From Akkermansia sp. (GTDB lineage: Bacteria; Verrucomicrobiota; Verrucomicrobiia; Verrucomicrobiales; Akkermansiaceae): a stretch of 64,000 bases of DNA. Positions 53,801 to 61,944 of the stretch are shown here, in pieces. Made by a program: the position numbers and the translations under genes. Numbering within the stretch: the first letter of the stretch is position 1; each line of letters starts with the position of its first letter. The notes below the pieces were generated by a model. The model worked only from the letters and a program-made list of their open reading frames with translations. It had not been told where the DNA came from and did not search any database. Location of the stretch: positions 1 to 64,000 of the forward strand of contig JAFQGF010000040.1 of the NCBI GenBank assembly GCA_017415555.1, in the 5' to 3' direction.

Positions 53801-54211
53801 ATGCATCCGGCACTCGGCATCGATTTCGGACAGGCTCGCATCGGCATTGCAGCCACAGACCCCTGCGGCATCCTGGCGCACCCGGTGGAAAGCATCCATC
53901 TGAGCAAGACGGAACCGCTTGCCCGCATTGAAGAGCTGGTGCGCCAGCGCGGCATCCGCACCCTTGTGCTGGGACTGCCCCTTCGCATGGACGGAACGGA
54001 GGGCACCGCTTGCGAAAAGGTGCGGGCATTCGGCAAAAAGCTCTCTCGCAGACTGCCGGAGCTGCCGCTCATCTATGTGGATGAGTACCTGACCACCACC
54101 ATAGCACAGGAGAAACTCCACCAGGCCGGAAAAAAGGCCAGGAATTTCAAACCCATCATCGACCAGGCCGCAGCCGTGGAAATCCTCAACACCTGGATGG
54201 AACAGGCATAA
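53801..54211 (+). CDS. ruvX: RuvX/YqgF-type Holliday junction resolvase homologue
   Basis: 136 residues. RNase H-like fold: GIDFGQARIGIAATD carries the first catalytic Asp, LGLPLRMDGTEG, VDEYLTTTIAQ and IDQAAAVEIL the others. In E. coli YqgF processes 16S rRNA precursor. It is cotranscribed with manC. The cobalamin riboswitch promoter begins 20 bases after its stop. Confidence 0.93.
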   Translation: MHPALGIDFGQARIGIAATDPCGILAHPVESIHLSKTEPLARIEELVRQRGIRTLVLGLPLRMDGTEGTACEKVRAFGKKLSRRLPELPLIYVDEYLTTTIAQEKLHQAGKKARNFKPIIDQAAAVEILNTWMEQA

Positions 54212-54231
54212 GGATTTTTTTCATTGTGAGC

Positions 54232-54260
54232 TTGCTACATCCGGCAGAATATGTTTTAAT
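54232..54260 (+). promoter_or_regulatory. Promoter of the corrinoid uptake operon
   Basis: TTGCTA (54232-54237), 17 bases, TTTAAT (54255-54260). Transcription would begin at about 54267, just before the riboswitch. Confidence 0.5.
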
Positions 54261-54271
54261 GAGGGCGGCTT

Positions 54272-54416
54272 CTGCCAGATACAGCAGAGCCAACCCTCCG
54301 GAGGCGGCGAGGAAGCCGCAGGCAATAGATGGGAAAGGCAGTGAAAATCTGCCGCTGTGCCGCAACCGTGATGTCCGTCGAGAAATCGGCAGGGCTCAGT
54401 CGGAACACCAGCCGGA
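54272..54416 (+). promoter_or_regulatory. Cobalamin riboswitch
   Basis: The conserved core of the B12 aptamer is present in order: GGGAA near 54331, then GTGAAAATC-type B12-box region around 54340-54349, GCTGTGCCGCAACCGTGA (54353-54370), and AGTCGGAACACCAGCC (54398-54413). CGGCT (54276-54280) can pair with AGCCG (54410-54414) as P1. It lies upstream of the TonB-dependent receptor. By the known family mechanism, binding of adenosylcobalamin or a related corrinoid would lower expression. The 54415-54469 stretch is the expression platform, and no clear U-run terminator is visible, which suggests control of translation initiation. Confidence 0.9.
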
Positions 54417-54469
54417 GAGTTATGTCAGAACCGGGCGGCGTCGCACTGCCCAACCGACAACACCACAGA

Positions 54470-56422
54470 ATGATACAAAACAGAAGAGCCCGGAACTCCA
54501 GGGCTTATGCAGCAGTGTTTGCCATAGCAATGGCAAGCGGGTGTGTTTATGCACAGGCAGAAATGCCGGAGGTAGAATTAGTGCCCATAACCGTGAGCGC
54601 ACATGACGGAGTGGGAATCCCCTACGATTCCACCGGCGTGAGTGTCAGCGTACTGGATATTCCGGAGCTCAGAAAAGAGGGCATTACCAATGTTGCGGAA
54701 GCGCTGACCACCATTCCCGGAGTGAGCATTGTCCCCGGAGGCGGGGACAACCAGCGCGGAAATGTGGCAAAATTGGCCATACGCGGCATAAATCGGGACA
54801 CCGCAGTGCTTCCCATGGTGGACGGCATGCGCATTTTCAACAGCGGAGGCGGAGGTCTGCTCACAGCCAACGTCCTGGGCCGCACCGACCTGTTTTCCAT
54901 CGGCACACTGGAGGTACTGAGAGGCAGCCAGGGCGCCGTGTATGGCAGCGGAGCCATGGGCGGCGTTGTGTACATGGAAACCCCGAAGGGCGATGCAACA
55001 AAACCACAGATGAGTCTCTTCAACGAAGTCGGCAGCCACAACAGCTACACCGGCAATGCTACCATGCAGGGGAAAAAGGAGAGCCTGTCCTACTACCTGA
55101 GCACTAGCTACACCCGAACGGACAATGACGTGCAGTTTGCCGATGGCTCGCGCCCGACAGAACGCAACGCAGGCGAATACGAGGGGTGGAACGAAGCACT
55201 ACGCCTCGACTGGCAGGTGAATAATAACAATAGCCTGACGCTGACCTACCGCCGGGAAGATGCGGAATATGGCTACGCTTCCTCCTATTTCGGGGCGCAC
55301 GATTACACCCCCTACAGCTTCCGCAATAATCTGGTAACGGCAAAATGGCAGACAAAGCTCACGGAAAAACTCCGCAGCAGCGTGATGGCCGGATACTATG
55401 GCTACGACGCTACACTGGGTACCGGTTATGCACAGGAGCTGCGAAACGTGCAATTCGAGTGGAGAAATGCCTACGAATGGTGCCGCCACCAGACGACCTC
55501 CGCCGGCTTTGCCTGGAACCGCAGCGCGTACGATTATTTTGACAGCTTCTCCACTGCCAATGGCGAACAAAATCTGGAGAACACATACGCCATCTTTGCC
55601 GAGCACAGCTACGCCCCCGTGGAAAACTGGAGCTCCTCGCTGGCGGCTCGCCTGGAGTTCAGCAATATCTACAGCAGTTCACTGGCACTGAGAGCGGCCA
55701 GCAGCTACCGATTCAATAACGATTCCACCCGCATTTTTACCTCTGCCGGCACCGGTTACCGCTCCCCGGGCTCCTTTCAGCGCAGCAATGGCGTGTTCAC
55801 CAGCGGATATTATACTTACCACGGCAATCCGGGGTTGAAACAGGAAAAAAGCTTCAGCGCCGATATCGGCATCGAACATGATATTGCCGCAGGGCACACT
55901 ATCAGCCTCACCGGATTCTGGGAGAGATTGAAGAACGGCATCACCACCTCATACGCCGGGAACGATGTGTACTACCACAACGACCGCAGCCACTGGACAA
56001 TTGCAGGCACGGAACTGGCGCTGCAAGGCACACTGGAGCAAAACTGGAACACCGGGTACAAACTGGCCTGGACCTACACCCAGCCCAAAACAAGCGAAGG
56101 TCGGCAAATCCCCTGCACCAGCCGCAATACCTGGACTGCAGAACTGCATACGTCCCCCATCGAAGGGGTGACAACAGGCATCGGCTTCACAGCAGCAAGT
56201 GGACGCACCAACTACGCCAACGCGGCCACTGACAAGCTGGACAATTACTACAGCCTGCGTTGGTTCGCGCAGTACCGGGTGGATGATAGCCTTACACTGC
56301 ATCTGCGCGTGGAAAATCTGACAAACCAACATTTTGTGACAGAAGGCAGCTACGGGGTCGCCGGGGATGCCCTCATTTCCGCCGGGATATCCGTACACGG
56401 AGGTTGCACTATCACCTTCTGA
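54470..56422 (+). CDS. btuB: TonB-dependent receptor, probable corrinoid (BtuB-like) transporter
   Basis: 650 residues from ATG 54470 (MIQNRRARNSRAYAAVFAIAMAS...YAQA signal peptide); an upstream ATG at 54422 is possible but lies at the end of the aptamer. A putative TonB box VELVPITVSA is near the mature N-terminus. The plug domain follows (SVSVLDIPEL, RGINRDTAVLPMVDGMRIFN, EVLRGSQGAVYGSGAMGGVV), then a beta-barrel with many aromatic and alternating strands. Placement behind a cobalamin riboswitch makes B12 or other corrinoid the likely cargo; the symbol is by context. The next gene starts 2 bases after its stop. Confidence 0.88.
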   Translation: MIQNRRARNSRAYAAVFAIAMASGCVYAQAEMPEVELVPITVSAHDGVGIPYDSTGVSVSVLDIPELRKEGITNVAEALTTIPGVSIVPGGGDNQRGNVAKLAIRGINRDTAVLPMVDGMRIFNSGGGGLLTANVLGRTDLFSIGTLEVLRGSQGAVYGSGAMGGVVYMETPKGDATKPQMSLFNEVGSHNSYTGNATMQGKKESLSYYLSTSYTRTDNDVQFADGSRPTERNAGEYEGWNEALRLDWQVNNNNSLTLTYRREDAEYGYASSYFGAHDYTPYSFRNNLVTAKWQTKLTEKLRSSVMAGYYGYDATLGTGYAQELRNVQFEWRNAYEWCRHQTTSAGFAWNRSAYDYFDSFSTANGEQNLENTYAIFAEHSYAPVENWSSSLAARLEFSNIYSSSLALRAASSYRFNNDSTRIFTSAGTGYRSPGSFQRSNGVFTSGYYTYHGNPGLKQEKSFSADIGIEHDIAAGHTISLTGFWERLKNGITTSYAGNDVYYHNDRSHWTIAGTELALQGTLEQNWNTGYKLAWTYTQPKTSEGRQIPCTSRNTWTAELHTSPIEGVTTGIGFTAASGRTNYANAATDKLDNYYSLRWFAQYRVDDSLTLHLRVENLTNQHFVTEGSYGVAGDALISAGISVHGGCTITF

Positions 56423-56424
56423 CG

Positions 56425-58215
56425 ATGAAGTGGCTGCGCTACAGTATCTGGTTAACCGGACTAGTTACGCTACTGGTATGGTTGGTGCATCTGGACATAC
56501 CACAGCCTGTCCCCGCGACAACCCCGGCTGTGGCGCAGCTACTCCCCCCGGCACCCTATCCGGCTAACTTTGAGCAACAGCTCACCCGTATTGACGGAGT
56601 GAACGTCAGCCTGCATCCCATGCAGGCACTTCCACCCAACCTGCCCTGGGAGCTGGAAAAAGAAGCCCCGCCTGTCGGCAGTCCGCTGGCTCGCAAAGGG
56701 GGTACCCTGCGGCTGAGCAATGTGGGACCATTCCCTGCCAATTTCCTGGCTTTTGGCAGCCCCACGCCACAATTTTTCCACTACAATCTTTTCGAGAGAA
56801 TCGAGGTACCATTGGTCTGGGAACACCCCGCCACAGGACAGGAAATGGCAGGCCTGGCAGAAGCCTGGTGCATACACGGGCAAAGCATCTTTTTCCGCCT
56901 CACAGCCCGGGCTCGTTACAGCAATGGGCGCCCGGTACGGGCAGCGGACTTTGCGCTGGGGCTATTGCTGCGCCATAAAATTGGCATCCGACTCCCCATC
57001 AAAGAATTACGCATTTATGGCAATAGCGTGCTGGAAGTAATCCCTGAGCATAAGGGATTAGCTCCCCTGCTGAGTATAAGCCGCATTCTTCACCCTGCCG
57101 AACCCGGCTTCTATGCAGAATTTGGCGGCAACTACACAGAGCTTTACGCCCGGCGCATTCCCCCCACGACAGGGGCTTACCGCGTGGCAGATGTCCAACG
57201 GGGACGCCTCATTGTGCTGGAACACGTACCGGACTGGTGGGCAGCAGAGCTGCAGGGATTCCGCCACACGCACAACATCGACCGCATTGAACACCATTTC
57301 CTGACGGACGAGGCACAGACATGGGAAATGTTTCTCAACGGCAGGCTGAATATGCTGCAAACACGCAATGTAACCGCCTGGGAAAACAAAATGGATGGGG
57401 TAGCCGCTGCTGAAGATGGGCGAATCTCCCTGCACAGCCTGCGGATAGATTGCCCCATGCCACCCTACGGCATTGCAGTCAATGCTCGGGCTCTGCCGGG
57501 CAGAGAGCTGCGCCGCGGACTCATGCATGCGCTGGATATGCAGCGCGTTACAGATGTTCTCTTCCGAGGCTATGCGGAACGCCTGCGACAATTCACGACC
57601 GGGTACAGGCATCTGACACACCAAACGCCGCTCTGTGACTATAATCCGGCAGAAGCCCGAGACTGTTTCGCACGCGCCGGATACACACACACAGGCACGG
57701 ATGGCATTCTGCAAAATGCGGATGGTCGGCGGCTTAGCATCCGTTTTTCCTTCTCCCCCTCCGATAAACTCAACACCATCGCCACATTGCTCGCACAAAA
57801 TGCAGCTGTATGCGGGGTGGAAATCATCCCCGAGCCACTGCCCTGGCAGAACCTCAGCAGCCAAATACAAAACGGCTCACACGAGCTTACCTTCTGGGCT
57901 ACCATGCCGGGACTTCCACTGCCGGACTACAGACGCTTCTTCCACAGCACAGCCACGGGACACGATGCCCCCTTCCATCTGCACCTGGCAGAAATGGATG
58001 AAGCGATAGAAGAAGTAGAACAAGCCCGCACATGGGAGGAAGCCGCAGAAGCCTGCGCCCGGGTGGATGACCTGATACATAGGGAAGGCATCTGGCTGCC
58101 CGCATGGATGGAAAACCGCGCAAATATAGCCACATGGAAGCACATCCGACTGCCGGAAAACTACGCCGGTCCCTACGATGTGGCAGAATCTCACCAACTG
58201 TGGATTGAACACTGA
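56425..58215 (+). CDS. YejA/DppA-like family 5 extracellular solute-binding protein, membrane-anchored
   Basis: 596 residues from ATG 56425 (MKWLRYSIWL). The N-terminus has one hydrophobic helix without a cleavage Cys, so it is probably a signal anchor or Sec signal, then PPYPANFEQQL-like linker. From about residue 90 (RKGGTLRLSNVGPFPANFLAFG) it follows SBP family 5 (peptide, nickel and opine binders), closest in style to YejA. Later parts include FRLTARARYSNGRPVRAADFALG and DMQRVTDVLFRGYAERLRQFTTG. No permease or ATPase gene is adjacent. Its place under B12 control suggests corrinoid, cobalt or a precursor as ligand, but that is inference. Confidence 0.8.
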   Translation: MKWLRYSIWLTGLVTLLVWLVHLDIPQPVPATTPAVAQLLPPAPYPANFEQQLTRIDGVNVSLHPMQALPPNLPWELEKEAPPVGSPLARKGGTLRLSNVGPFPANFLAFGSPTPQFFHYNLFERIEVPLVWEHPATGQEMAGLAEAWCIHGQSIFFRLTARARYSNGRPVRAADFALGLLLRHKIGIRLPIKELRIYGNSVLEVIPEHKGLAPLLSISRILHPAEPGFYAEFGGNYTELYARRIPPTTGAYRVADVQRGRLIVLEHVPDWWAAELQGFRHTHNIDRIEHHFLTDEAQTWEMFLNGRLNMLQTRNVTAWENKMDGVAAAEDGRISLHSLRIDCPMPPYGIAVNARALPGRELRRGLMHALDMQRVTDVLFRGYAERLRQFTTGYRHLTHQTPLCDYNPAEARDCFARAGYTHTGTDGILQNADGRRLSIRFSFSPSDKLNTIATLLAQNAAVCGVEIIPEPLPWQNLSSQIQNGSHELTFWATMPGLPLPDYRRFFHSTATGHDAPFHLHLAEMDEAIEEVEQARTWEEAAEACARVDDLIHREGIWLPAWMENRANIATWKHIRLPENYAGPYDVAESHQLWIEH

Positions 58216-58216
58216 T

Positions 58217-58870
58217 ATGCGTTCACGACCACGACAAAATCCCATACCGCCACTCGTCATTACAGGTGGCATATTAAGCCTGATGATTCTGGCAGGTCTT
58301 TGGTGTACCGAGTGGAAAAGCGCATACACCGACACAGCCATCCGAGCTTTTTTTGCAGAAAGCGCCCGCCCTGTTCAGCAGAGCAGAAACATCTGCATTC
58401 CTCAGGCACCAGCACCGGAAACAGAGATTACCTGTGAGCCTATGCTATACCTCAGCGAGGCCCTGCCGGATGCCATGGAAATAGAAGATATACCATCCCC
58501 GCAGCCGAAGCAAGTGCTCCTTCTTGCCTGCGAACTCTCCGAAACAGAACCTGCCCCAAGTCCCCCCTCGACCAAAAGCAGCACATTAGCTCCCCCTTCG
58601 CAGCTTATTCCGCCCCGCCCGGGAGAAACACCGGCTCCACCTTATCCGCCACAGCTTCGTTCCGCGCGGCGCAGCGGCCATGCACAGGTTCGCATCCACA
58701 TCGACGCCACCGGAAAGCCCACTCATGTGGACATCATTTCTGCCACACACCCGGCATTTGCCACGGCAGCTCAGGAATGTATTCTGGCACGCTGGCACTT
58801 CACGCCGGCTCGGCAAGGTAACACGCCCGTCCCCTCCACCGCTATTCAGACCATCCTGTTCCGCATGTGA
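58217..58870 (+). CDS. tonB: TonB energy-transducing protein
   Basis: 217 residues from ATG 58217, one base after the stop of the solute-binding protein. A cytoplasmic basic start is followed by one membrane helix (PPLVITGGILSLMILAGLWC), a Pro/Ser-rich spacer (PSPPSTKSSTLAPPSQLIPP, about 110-140), and a C-terminal TonB domain (PPYPPQLRSARRSGHAQVRI to the end). It would couple the ExbB/ExbD motor to the receptor at 54470. No exbB or exbD is in this operon; the pair at 17395-18607 is a candidate. Confidence 0.88.
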   Translation: MRSRPRQNPIPPLVITGGILSLMILAGLWCTEWKSAYTDTAIRAFFAESARPVQQSRNICIPQAPAPETEITCEPMLYLSEALPDAMEIEDIPSPQPKQVLLLACELSETEPAPSPPSTKSSTLAPPSQLIPPRPGETPAPPYPPQLRSARRSGHAQVRIHIDATGKPTHVDIISATHPAFATAAQECILARWHFTPARQGNTPVPSTAIQTILFRM

Positions 58871-58923
58871 ACATGAGGCTATACAAATTGCCTCCAATAG
58901 CTCTTTTATGGTTCGTCCAGAAT

Positions 58924-58961
58924 AAAAAACGCTCTGGGCCTTAATAACCCAGAGCGTTTTT
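58924..58961. terminator. Bidirectional terminator after tonB
   Basis: ACGCTCTGGG (58929-58938) pairs with CCCAGAGCGT (58948-58957) around CCTTAATAA, with A and T runs on either side. It separates the plus-strand corrinoid operon from the converging minus-strand lipoprotein. Confidence 0.9.
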
Positions 58962-58976
58962 ACTAATTGAGAAACC

Positions 58977-59435
58977 TTATCTTCTCTTTTTGCTCTTCTT
59001 CTGCTCCGGAGCGGGAGCCTGCACATTAGAAACGCCACCACCGGGAGGCAGAATCTCGATGAGATCACCCGTTGCACGGATTACGGGATAACTGAAGAGA
59101 ATGAAGTAGTTTGCACTATGCTCCACAGAGTTATTCACGAACTGGCGGGCATGTCCCTCCGGTGCGCAACCGCGCTGACGAGCAGCCTCATACATGTTTA
59201 CTACGGCTTCCGTCTCGCTGGCAAGCTTAACCGGAATAAAGCCAAGAATCTTAAAGCCCGTGGACTTACCCGTTACTCGAGATGTAACTACCTGCACATC
59301 AGAGGAATCCACATGAATACCAGTCGTGCGACCACGGTCACCACTCATCAGAGTAGGAGTTCTGGAGTCGGACATGCAACTGGTTCCCACAAATGCCATT
59401 GCGGAGAGTAAAGCTAATGTGAAAATTTTCTTCAT
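58977..59435 (-). CDS. Lipoprotein, tandem paralogue A
   Basis: 152 residues from ATG 59435 (MKKIFTLALLSAMAFVGTSC); a start two codons earlier is possible. After the lipobox comes a conserved core: GDRGRTTGIHVDSSDV, STGFKILGFIPVKLASETEAVVNMY, ARQRGCAPEGHARQFVNNSVE, SANYFILFSYPVIRATGDLIEI. The C-terminus is Pro/Gly then Lys/Arg-rich. The core is strongly similar in order and wording to the next gene upstream. No function known to me. Confidence 0.8.
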   Translation of the reverse strand: MKKIFTLALLSAMAFVGTSCMSDSRTPTLMSGDRGRTTGIHVDSSDVQVVTSRVTGKSTGFKILGFIPVKLASETEAVVNMYEAARQRGCAPEGHARQFVNNSVEHSANYFILFSYPVIRATGDLIEILPPGGGVSNVQAPAPEQKKSKKRR

Positions 59436-59456
59436 GGTCATTTTAAAGTTTGAATG

Positions 59457-59960
59457 TTAGTTACCAAGGACTTTATTCACAGCGCCTGCATATATGTTAA
59501 GAGGAGCTGTAATCACATCACCTATGCCCGGTCCTTTGGGCGCGGTACCGTTGTTAGTTGCACCACCTGCGCCGACGTCCTGAATTTCTACCAGGTCACC
59601 TGCGGCGTACACGACAGGCATGCTGCCCAGGATAAAGTAATTGGCACTACGCTCCACTGAGTTATTTACAAACTGACGGGCACGACCATCCGGAGATGCA
59701 CCGCGCTGGCGAGCATTTTCATACATACGATCCACAGCTTCGGCCTCGCTGGCCTGCTTAATGGGGAGTATACCCAGCAGTTTGAAGCCGTAGGAAGCGC
59801 CATGAGCTCGCCCACATACCATTTTCACAGTATGACGATTGATGTCAACACCAGAGGTTAACCCTCTGTCGCCATGCATTCCAGTCGGAGAATTGTGCTG
59901 TGTGCAGCTTACCAAAGCGGCCACACTCACGAGCAGCATCAACTTGAGATTGTTTTTCAT
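59457..59960 (-). CDS. Lipoprotein, tandem paralogue B
   Basis: 167 residues. Lipoprotein signal MKNNLKLMLLVSVAALVSC. Core GDRGLTSGVDINRHTVKM, SYGFKLLGILPIKQASEAEAVDRMY, ARQRGASPDGRARQFVNNSVE, SANYFILGSMPVVYAAGDLVEI parallels paralogue A almost position by position. The C-terminal tail differs (GGATNNGTAPKGPGIGDVITAPL), so the copies have diverged mainly there. Its stop is 21 bases upstream of paralogue A, so they are probably cotranscribed. Confidence 0.8.
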   Translation of the reverse strand: MKNNLKLMLLVSVAALVSCTQHNSPTGMHGDRGLTSGVDINRHTVKMVCGRAHGASYGFKLLGILPIKQASEAEAVDRMYENARQRGASPDGRARQFVNNSVERSANYFILGSMPVVYAAGDLVEIQDVGAGGATNNGTAPKGPGIGDVITAPLNIYAGAVNKVLGN

Positions 59961-60069
59961 GTTTATAACGATTGTTAGTTGAGAGCAGCGAAAGAAAAAT
60001 TATCTCTCTGCGACGCGCAGTATATCATTCCAAACATGAAAGTCAAGAGCAAATTATCATTTTGCAATA

Positions 60070-60114
60070 CAAATATACTCCACTAAACTACAGTGATTTA
60101 GTGGAGTATATTTG
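60070..60114. repeat. Perfect 18-bp inverted repeat
   Basis: CAAATATACTCCACTAAA (60070-60087) and its exact complement (60097-60114) flank a 9-base loop CTACAGTGA. It lies between the end of nagZ (60147) and the start of lipoprotein B (59960), both minus strand. It may be the nagZ terminator or an operator of the lipoprotein pair. No long U-run follows it, so the role stays open. Confidence 0.7.
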
Positions 60115-60146
60115 CCAGGAGTGGGATGGGATATCGACCGTGCTGC

Positions 60147-61208
60147 TCAATAATCCTGCACAGGGGAGCCTGGTGCCGGAGCGACAAGAGCGGGCACTTT
60201 CTCGTTGAAAGCGCAGAGCTCGGCCAGGTATTCGCGCCACTGAATAAAGGGCATAGGAGGGCGAGTGTGGAGCCCCATACGGAAACGTTCTATGCGAGAT
60301 TCAGCAGCCTGCAGGATATGCTGAGGCAGGCGGGATATGGCCTCAGCCGCGGCCTCCAGATGGTCGCAGGCATTGTGGCAGATAAGAGGCAAATCGCAGC
60401 CTGCACGCAGAGCCTGAGCAGCAGATTCTGCCGGGGTATACCGTTTGGCAATAGCTCCCATGCAGAGGTCATCGGTAAACACAACGCCCTCGTAGCCAAG
60501 CTGGTCGCGCAGGAAGCCCTGCACCAGCACCGGCGAAAGAGAGGTAGGCAGTTCTGCATCAATTTCCGGGATAAGGAGGTGCGCTATCATCATGGACGGT
60601 AGCTCCGGCATGAGTGCATTGAAAGGTATGGTCGCATCCTGCAGAAAAGAATCACGCGTACCATGCAGTACGGGCAGGTCGAAATGGGGGTCACACTCTG
60701 CTGCCCCCATACCGGGAAAATGCTTGCCGCAGGTAGCAATGCCTGCGCGAACATGAGCCCGATTCCACACCCCGGCATAGGTAGTAACCGCCTGCGAATC
60801 ATGCCCCCAGCAGCGGCTCGGAAGAGCATTGGCCCGGGTGGAGCCTATATCCAGCACCGGCGCGAAATTGGTATTGACACCCAAGGTGTAGAGACACTGG
60901 GCATTGTACCAGGCCGCCTGGGTGATGAAATGGCTGCTGGTGGTGGCAGCAAGCTCGGCGGCAGAGGGAAGTTTGATAAAAATATCTGCGGTGCGCACCA
61001 CGCGGCCGCCCTCCTGATCGATAGCGACAATGGGCACATCCGGCCCCGAGGTGAGCGCGCGCAGCTCATCGGTGAGCTCGCGCGTCAACTCATAGTCAAC
61101 GATGTTGCGGGTAAAAAGAATGTAACCCGCCGGCTGCAGACGGGAGAAAAGGTCTTTCTCCCGTGAGCTCAGCGTCACTCCCTCAATACCAGCTATAACG
61201 GGAAGCAC
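60147..61208 (-). CDS. nagZ: Beta-N-acetylhexosaminidase, GH3 (NagZ-like)
   Basis: 353 residues with GTG start at 61208 (LPVIAGIEGVTLSSREKDL). It cleaves N-acetylglucosamine from anhydromuropeptides during cell-wall recycling, in the cytoplasm (no signal peptide). Motifs: AIDQEGGRVVR, the family signature KHFPGMGAAECDPHFDLP (here Met and Pro replace the usual His and Ser, but the catalytic His of the DxH is kept), and the nucleophile Asp in VVFTDDLCMGAI. It is 55 bases downstream of pyrE. Confidence 0.93.
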   Translation of the reverse strand: MLPVIAGIEGVTLSSREKDLFSRLQPAGYILFTRNIVDYELTRELTDELRALTSGPDVPIVAIDQEGGRVVRTADIFIKLPSAAELAATTSSHFITQAAWYNAQCLYTLGVNTNFAPVLDIGSTRANALPSRCWGHDSQAVTTYAGVWNRAHVRAGIATCGKHFPGMGAAECDPHFDLPVLHGTRDSFLQDATIPFNALMPELPSMMIAHLLIPEIDAELPTSLSPVLVQGFLRDQLGYEGVVFTDDLCMGAIAKRYTPAESAAQALRAGCDLPLICHNACDHLEAAAEAISRLPQHILQAAESRIERFRMGLHTRPPMPFIQWREYLAELCAFNEKVPALVAPAPGSPVQDY

Positions 61209-61263
61209 CGGAAACGCTTAAAGTTTGAAGTTCAAAAATTAAACATATCCCCGGCGGTTTTCT

Positions 61264-61830
61264 TTACTTACCGCCGAAAATGCTGGCACGGGTGAACATG
61301 GGGAACACCGGAATACCGCGCCCCTCGATTGCCTCGCGACCGCCCTCCTGGCGATCCACCAGCACCAGAGCAGCCACAACTTTGCCGCCCTCGGCCTCAA
61401 TAGCATCAATAGCCTTCAGCGTTGAACCGCCGGTGGTAATCACATCATCCACCACGATAACCTGCTGCCCGGCAGCAAAGTTACCCTCAATGCGCTTGCC
61501 TCGGCCGTGATCCTTAGCCTCCTTGCGAACAGTGAACACGCAGAGAGGCTTCTCCGCATTGGCAGAATACATACCGATAGCCAGAGAAATGGGGTCAGCG
61601 CCCATCGTCATGCCGCCAATAGAGCAGGCTTCCGGGAACTTGGGAAGAATCTCCTCCTGTACCATCTGCCAGCCCACCTCGCCGATGAGGTTGGCACCGC
61701 GGGCATCCAGAGCGGTGATGCGGCAGTCGCAGTACAAATCGCTCTCCTTACCGGAAGCGAGAATGAAATGACCTGTCTTGATGGACTTTGCCAGCAAGAT
61801 TTGCAAAAGTTCGGATTTGGCGTTACTCAT
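61264..61830 (-). CDS. pyrE: Orotate phosphoribosyltransferase
   Basis: 188 residues. It makes OMP from orotate and PRPP. PRPP-binding motif VIVVDDVITTGGSTLKAI; also SGKESDLYCDCRITALD and GGMTMGADPISLAIG. It has a promoter with -10 only 9 bases before the ATG. Confidence 0.95.
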   Translation of the reverse strand: MSNAKSELLQILLAKSIKTGHFILASGKESDLYCDCRITALDARGANLIGEVGWQMVQEEILPKFPEACSIGGMTMGADPISLAIGMYSANAEKPLCVFTVRKEAKDHGRGKRIEGNFAAGQQVIVVDDVITTGGSTLKAIDAIEAEGGKVVAALVLVDRQEGGREAIEGRGIPVFPMFTRASIFGGK

Positions 61831-61839
61831 GACGCCCCC

Positions 61840-61868
61840 ATTCTACCCCGCTTTGACGCAAAATGCAA
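61840..61868 (-). promoter_or_regulatory. Promoter of pyrE, near-leaderless
   Basis: Minus strand TTGCAT (61868-61863), 17 bases, TAGAAT (61845-61840), then 9 bases to ATG 61830. Confidence 0.6.
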
Positions 61869-61944
61869 GAAGAATCAGATTTTCCGACGAGACAAAGCGG
61901 GTTGAAAAAAGACACGCGAAAAAGAGAATTAACGCGCAGGTCCC

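Noticed and set aside
54329..54469. Upstream extension of the TonB receptor frame through the riboswitch
   Set aside because: The frame is open by chance across the aptamer; the signal peptide begins at the ATG at 54470.
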